A DNA stretch of 64,000 bases from positions 1 to 64,000 of the forward strand of contig JASJAW010000043.1 of assembly GCA_030066795.1 (NCBI GenBank). Direction: 5' to 3'. Shown here piece after piece: positions 63,173 to 64,000 of the stretch; position 1 is the stretch's first letter; each line of letters begins with the position of its first letter. This DNA comes from Dinoroseobacter sp. GTDB lineage: Bacteria; Pseudomonadota; Alphaproteobacteria; Rhodobacterales; Rhodobacteraceae. The notes beneath the pieces are model-generated. The model made no database searches. It was not told where the DNA came from and worked only from the letters and a program-made list of their open reading frames with translations. The translations under genes were made by a program, and so were the position numbers.

Positions 63173-64000
63173 GCCACAGAGGCGGGAATACGATAGCTGA
63201 GCGCTTCGGCGACATGAGGCCGCGCCACCTGTGAAGCGCCATCCAAGTCGGCGATTGTCCGAGCAACTTTCAGCACCCTGTGATAGCCTCTGGCTGACAG
63301 GTTGACCCGTTCTGCGGCCTGACGGATCAGCGCGCGCCCTTCGCTATCTGGGGTCGCGAACTCTTCGAGGAGTGCGCCCTCCGCATCGGCGTTCACGCGC
63401 AGTCCGGGATGTTCAGTGTAGCGCTCGGTTTGACGTTCCCGCGCGGCCTGAACCCGCGTCGCGATCTGAGAGGATGTCTCTCCGGTTGCAGGAAGGTCAA
63501 GGTCGTTGAAACTGACGGACGGGACCTCGATCCGCAGATCGAACCTGTCGAGCAGCGGTCCCGATATCCGGCCCATATACTCGTCCCCGCAGTTTGGTGC
63601 GCGGGAACAGGCTTGCGCGGGGTCGTACATCAACCCGCACTTGCAGGGGTTCGCGGCTGCCACCAGCAGAAACCGGCACGGATAGCGCATATGGGCGTTG
63701 GCGCGAGCCACAACGACATCGCCGGTTTCAATCGGCTGTCGGAGGGTTTCGAGCACTGTGCGCGGAAACTCTGGAAACTCGTCCATAAAGAGCACGCCGT
63801 TATGTGCCAGCGAAATCTGACCCGGCTTTGCACCCTTCCCGCCACCAACAATTGCTGCCATTGAAGCCGTGTGATGCGGTTCTTGAAAAGGGCGCGTACG
63901 GGAAATGCCACCGGCATCAATCAACCCAGCCAGAGAGTGGGTCATGGAGGTTTCGAGAGCTTCGGCGGCAGAGAGCGGTGGCAGAATTCCGGGCAGACGC
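63169..64000 (-). CDS. YifB/ComM-type AAA+ ATPase (5' end beyond the window)
   Basis: Partial: 276 codons of a magnesium-chelatase-like AAA+ protein, about 500 aa in full. The visible part starts RLPGILPPLSAAEALETSM and continues GGGKGAKPGQISLAHNGVLFMDEFPEF (Walker B and the arginine-finger region), CKCGLMYDP with a zinc-like cysteine set, and the C-terminal SARGYHRVLKVARTIADL. ComM acts as a branch-migration helicase in natural transformation of relatives. The Walker A lies in the missing part. Confidence 0.92.
   Translation of the reverse strand, partial: RLPGILPPLSAAEALETSMTHSLAGLIDAGGISRTRPFQEPHHTASMAAIVGGGKGAKPGQISLAHNGVLFMDEFPEFPRTVLETLRQPIETGDVVVARANAHMRYPCRFLLVAAANPCKCGLMYDPAQACSRAPNCGDEYMGRISGPLLDRFDLRIEVPSVSFNDLDLPATGETSSQIATRVQAARERQTERYTEHPGLRVNADAEGALLEEFATPDSEGRALIRQAAERVNLSARGYHRVLKVARTIADLDGASQVARPHVAEALSYRIPASVA

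Overview
The window is a dense, GC-rich housekeeping stretch of an alphaproteobacterial chromosome, almost certainly a marine Rhodobacteraceae (Roseobacter-group) member. The main evidence is the interleaving of TCA-cycle operons with the ethylmalonyl-CoA (EMC) pathway genes mcl2, mch, ecm and ccr, an arrangement I know from Rhodobacter and Ruegeria. A luxR-luxI pair directly behind ccr and the family-typical rsmI-yraN-gshB and glnD-murJ blocks agree. I see no insertion sequence, prophage, CRISPR array, rRNA or tRNA. The right end is cut inside a comM-like gene.

Layout. 1-9 kb: secreted trypsin-like protease, heat-shock hsp20 with a probable RNA thermometer, gabD plus a lipoate-ligase-like gene, an esterase, an SDR / small protein / P1-peptidase operon behind an HxlR regulator, and DUF1127 and DUF3124 proteins. 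9-21.7 kb (mostly minus strand): lpd, MAPEG, sucB, sucA; sucD, sucC and two tandem DUF805 genes; mdh. 22.5-30.6 kb (mostly plus): mcl2-nnrU-DUF1737-mch, two c-type cytochromes on the other strand, then sdhCDAB. 30.6-34.8 kb: aldo/keto reductase, deoD, exported proteins, Tat-exported metallo-hydrolase. 34.9-39.9 kb: ecm, divergent acyltransferase, ccr. 40.1-41.8 kb: small ORF-luxR-luxI quorum-sensing locus. 41.8-45.8 kb: RecD-like helicase, SDR, TIGR02186 protein with TauE/SafE exporter. 45.9-50.6 kb: BMP-type nucleoside ABC importer. 50.8-64 kb: rimI-tsaB-nfu, usp, a 48-residue gene, trpS, rhomboid-like protein, murJ, glnD, LpoA-like lipoprotein, rsmI-yraN-gshB, comM-like gene.

How it works together. 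Succinyl-CoA, succinate, fumarate and malate are turned over by SucAB/Lpd, SucCD, Sdh and Mdh. Ccr, Ecm, Mch and Mcl2 let the cell assimilate C2 compounds without a glyoxylate shunt and feed glyoxylate, propionyl-CoA and malate into the same cycle. The promoter regions of sucC and sdhC each carry two TGTGATCAC-type palindromes at the same 21-bp centre-to-centre spacing, which suggests one regulator for both operons. The mcl2 and ccr upstream regions share a TTCTGC-GCT-GCAGAA dyad and a TTGCAA box, which suggests a second, EMC-specific control.

Most genes are conventional. The less ordinary items are a rhomboid-family protein that appears to have lost its catalytic residues, a 48-codon gene with a very strong ribosome-binding site and a LacI-type operator upstream, a REP-like palindrome element that created a leader peptide in front of a MAPEG gene, and the shared operators.
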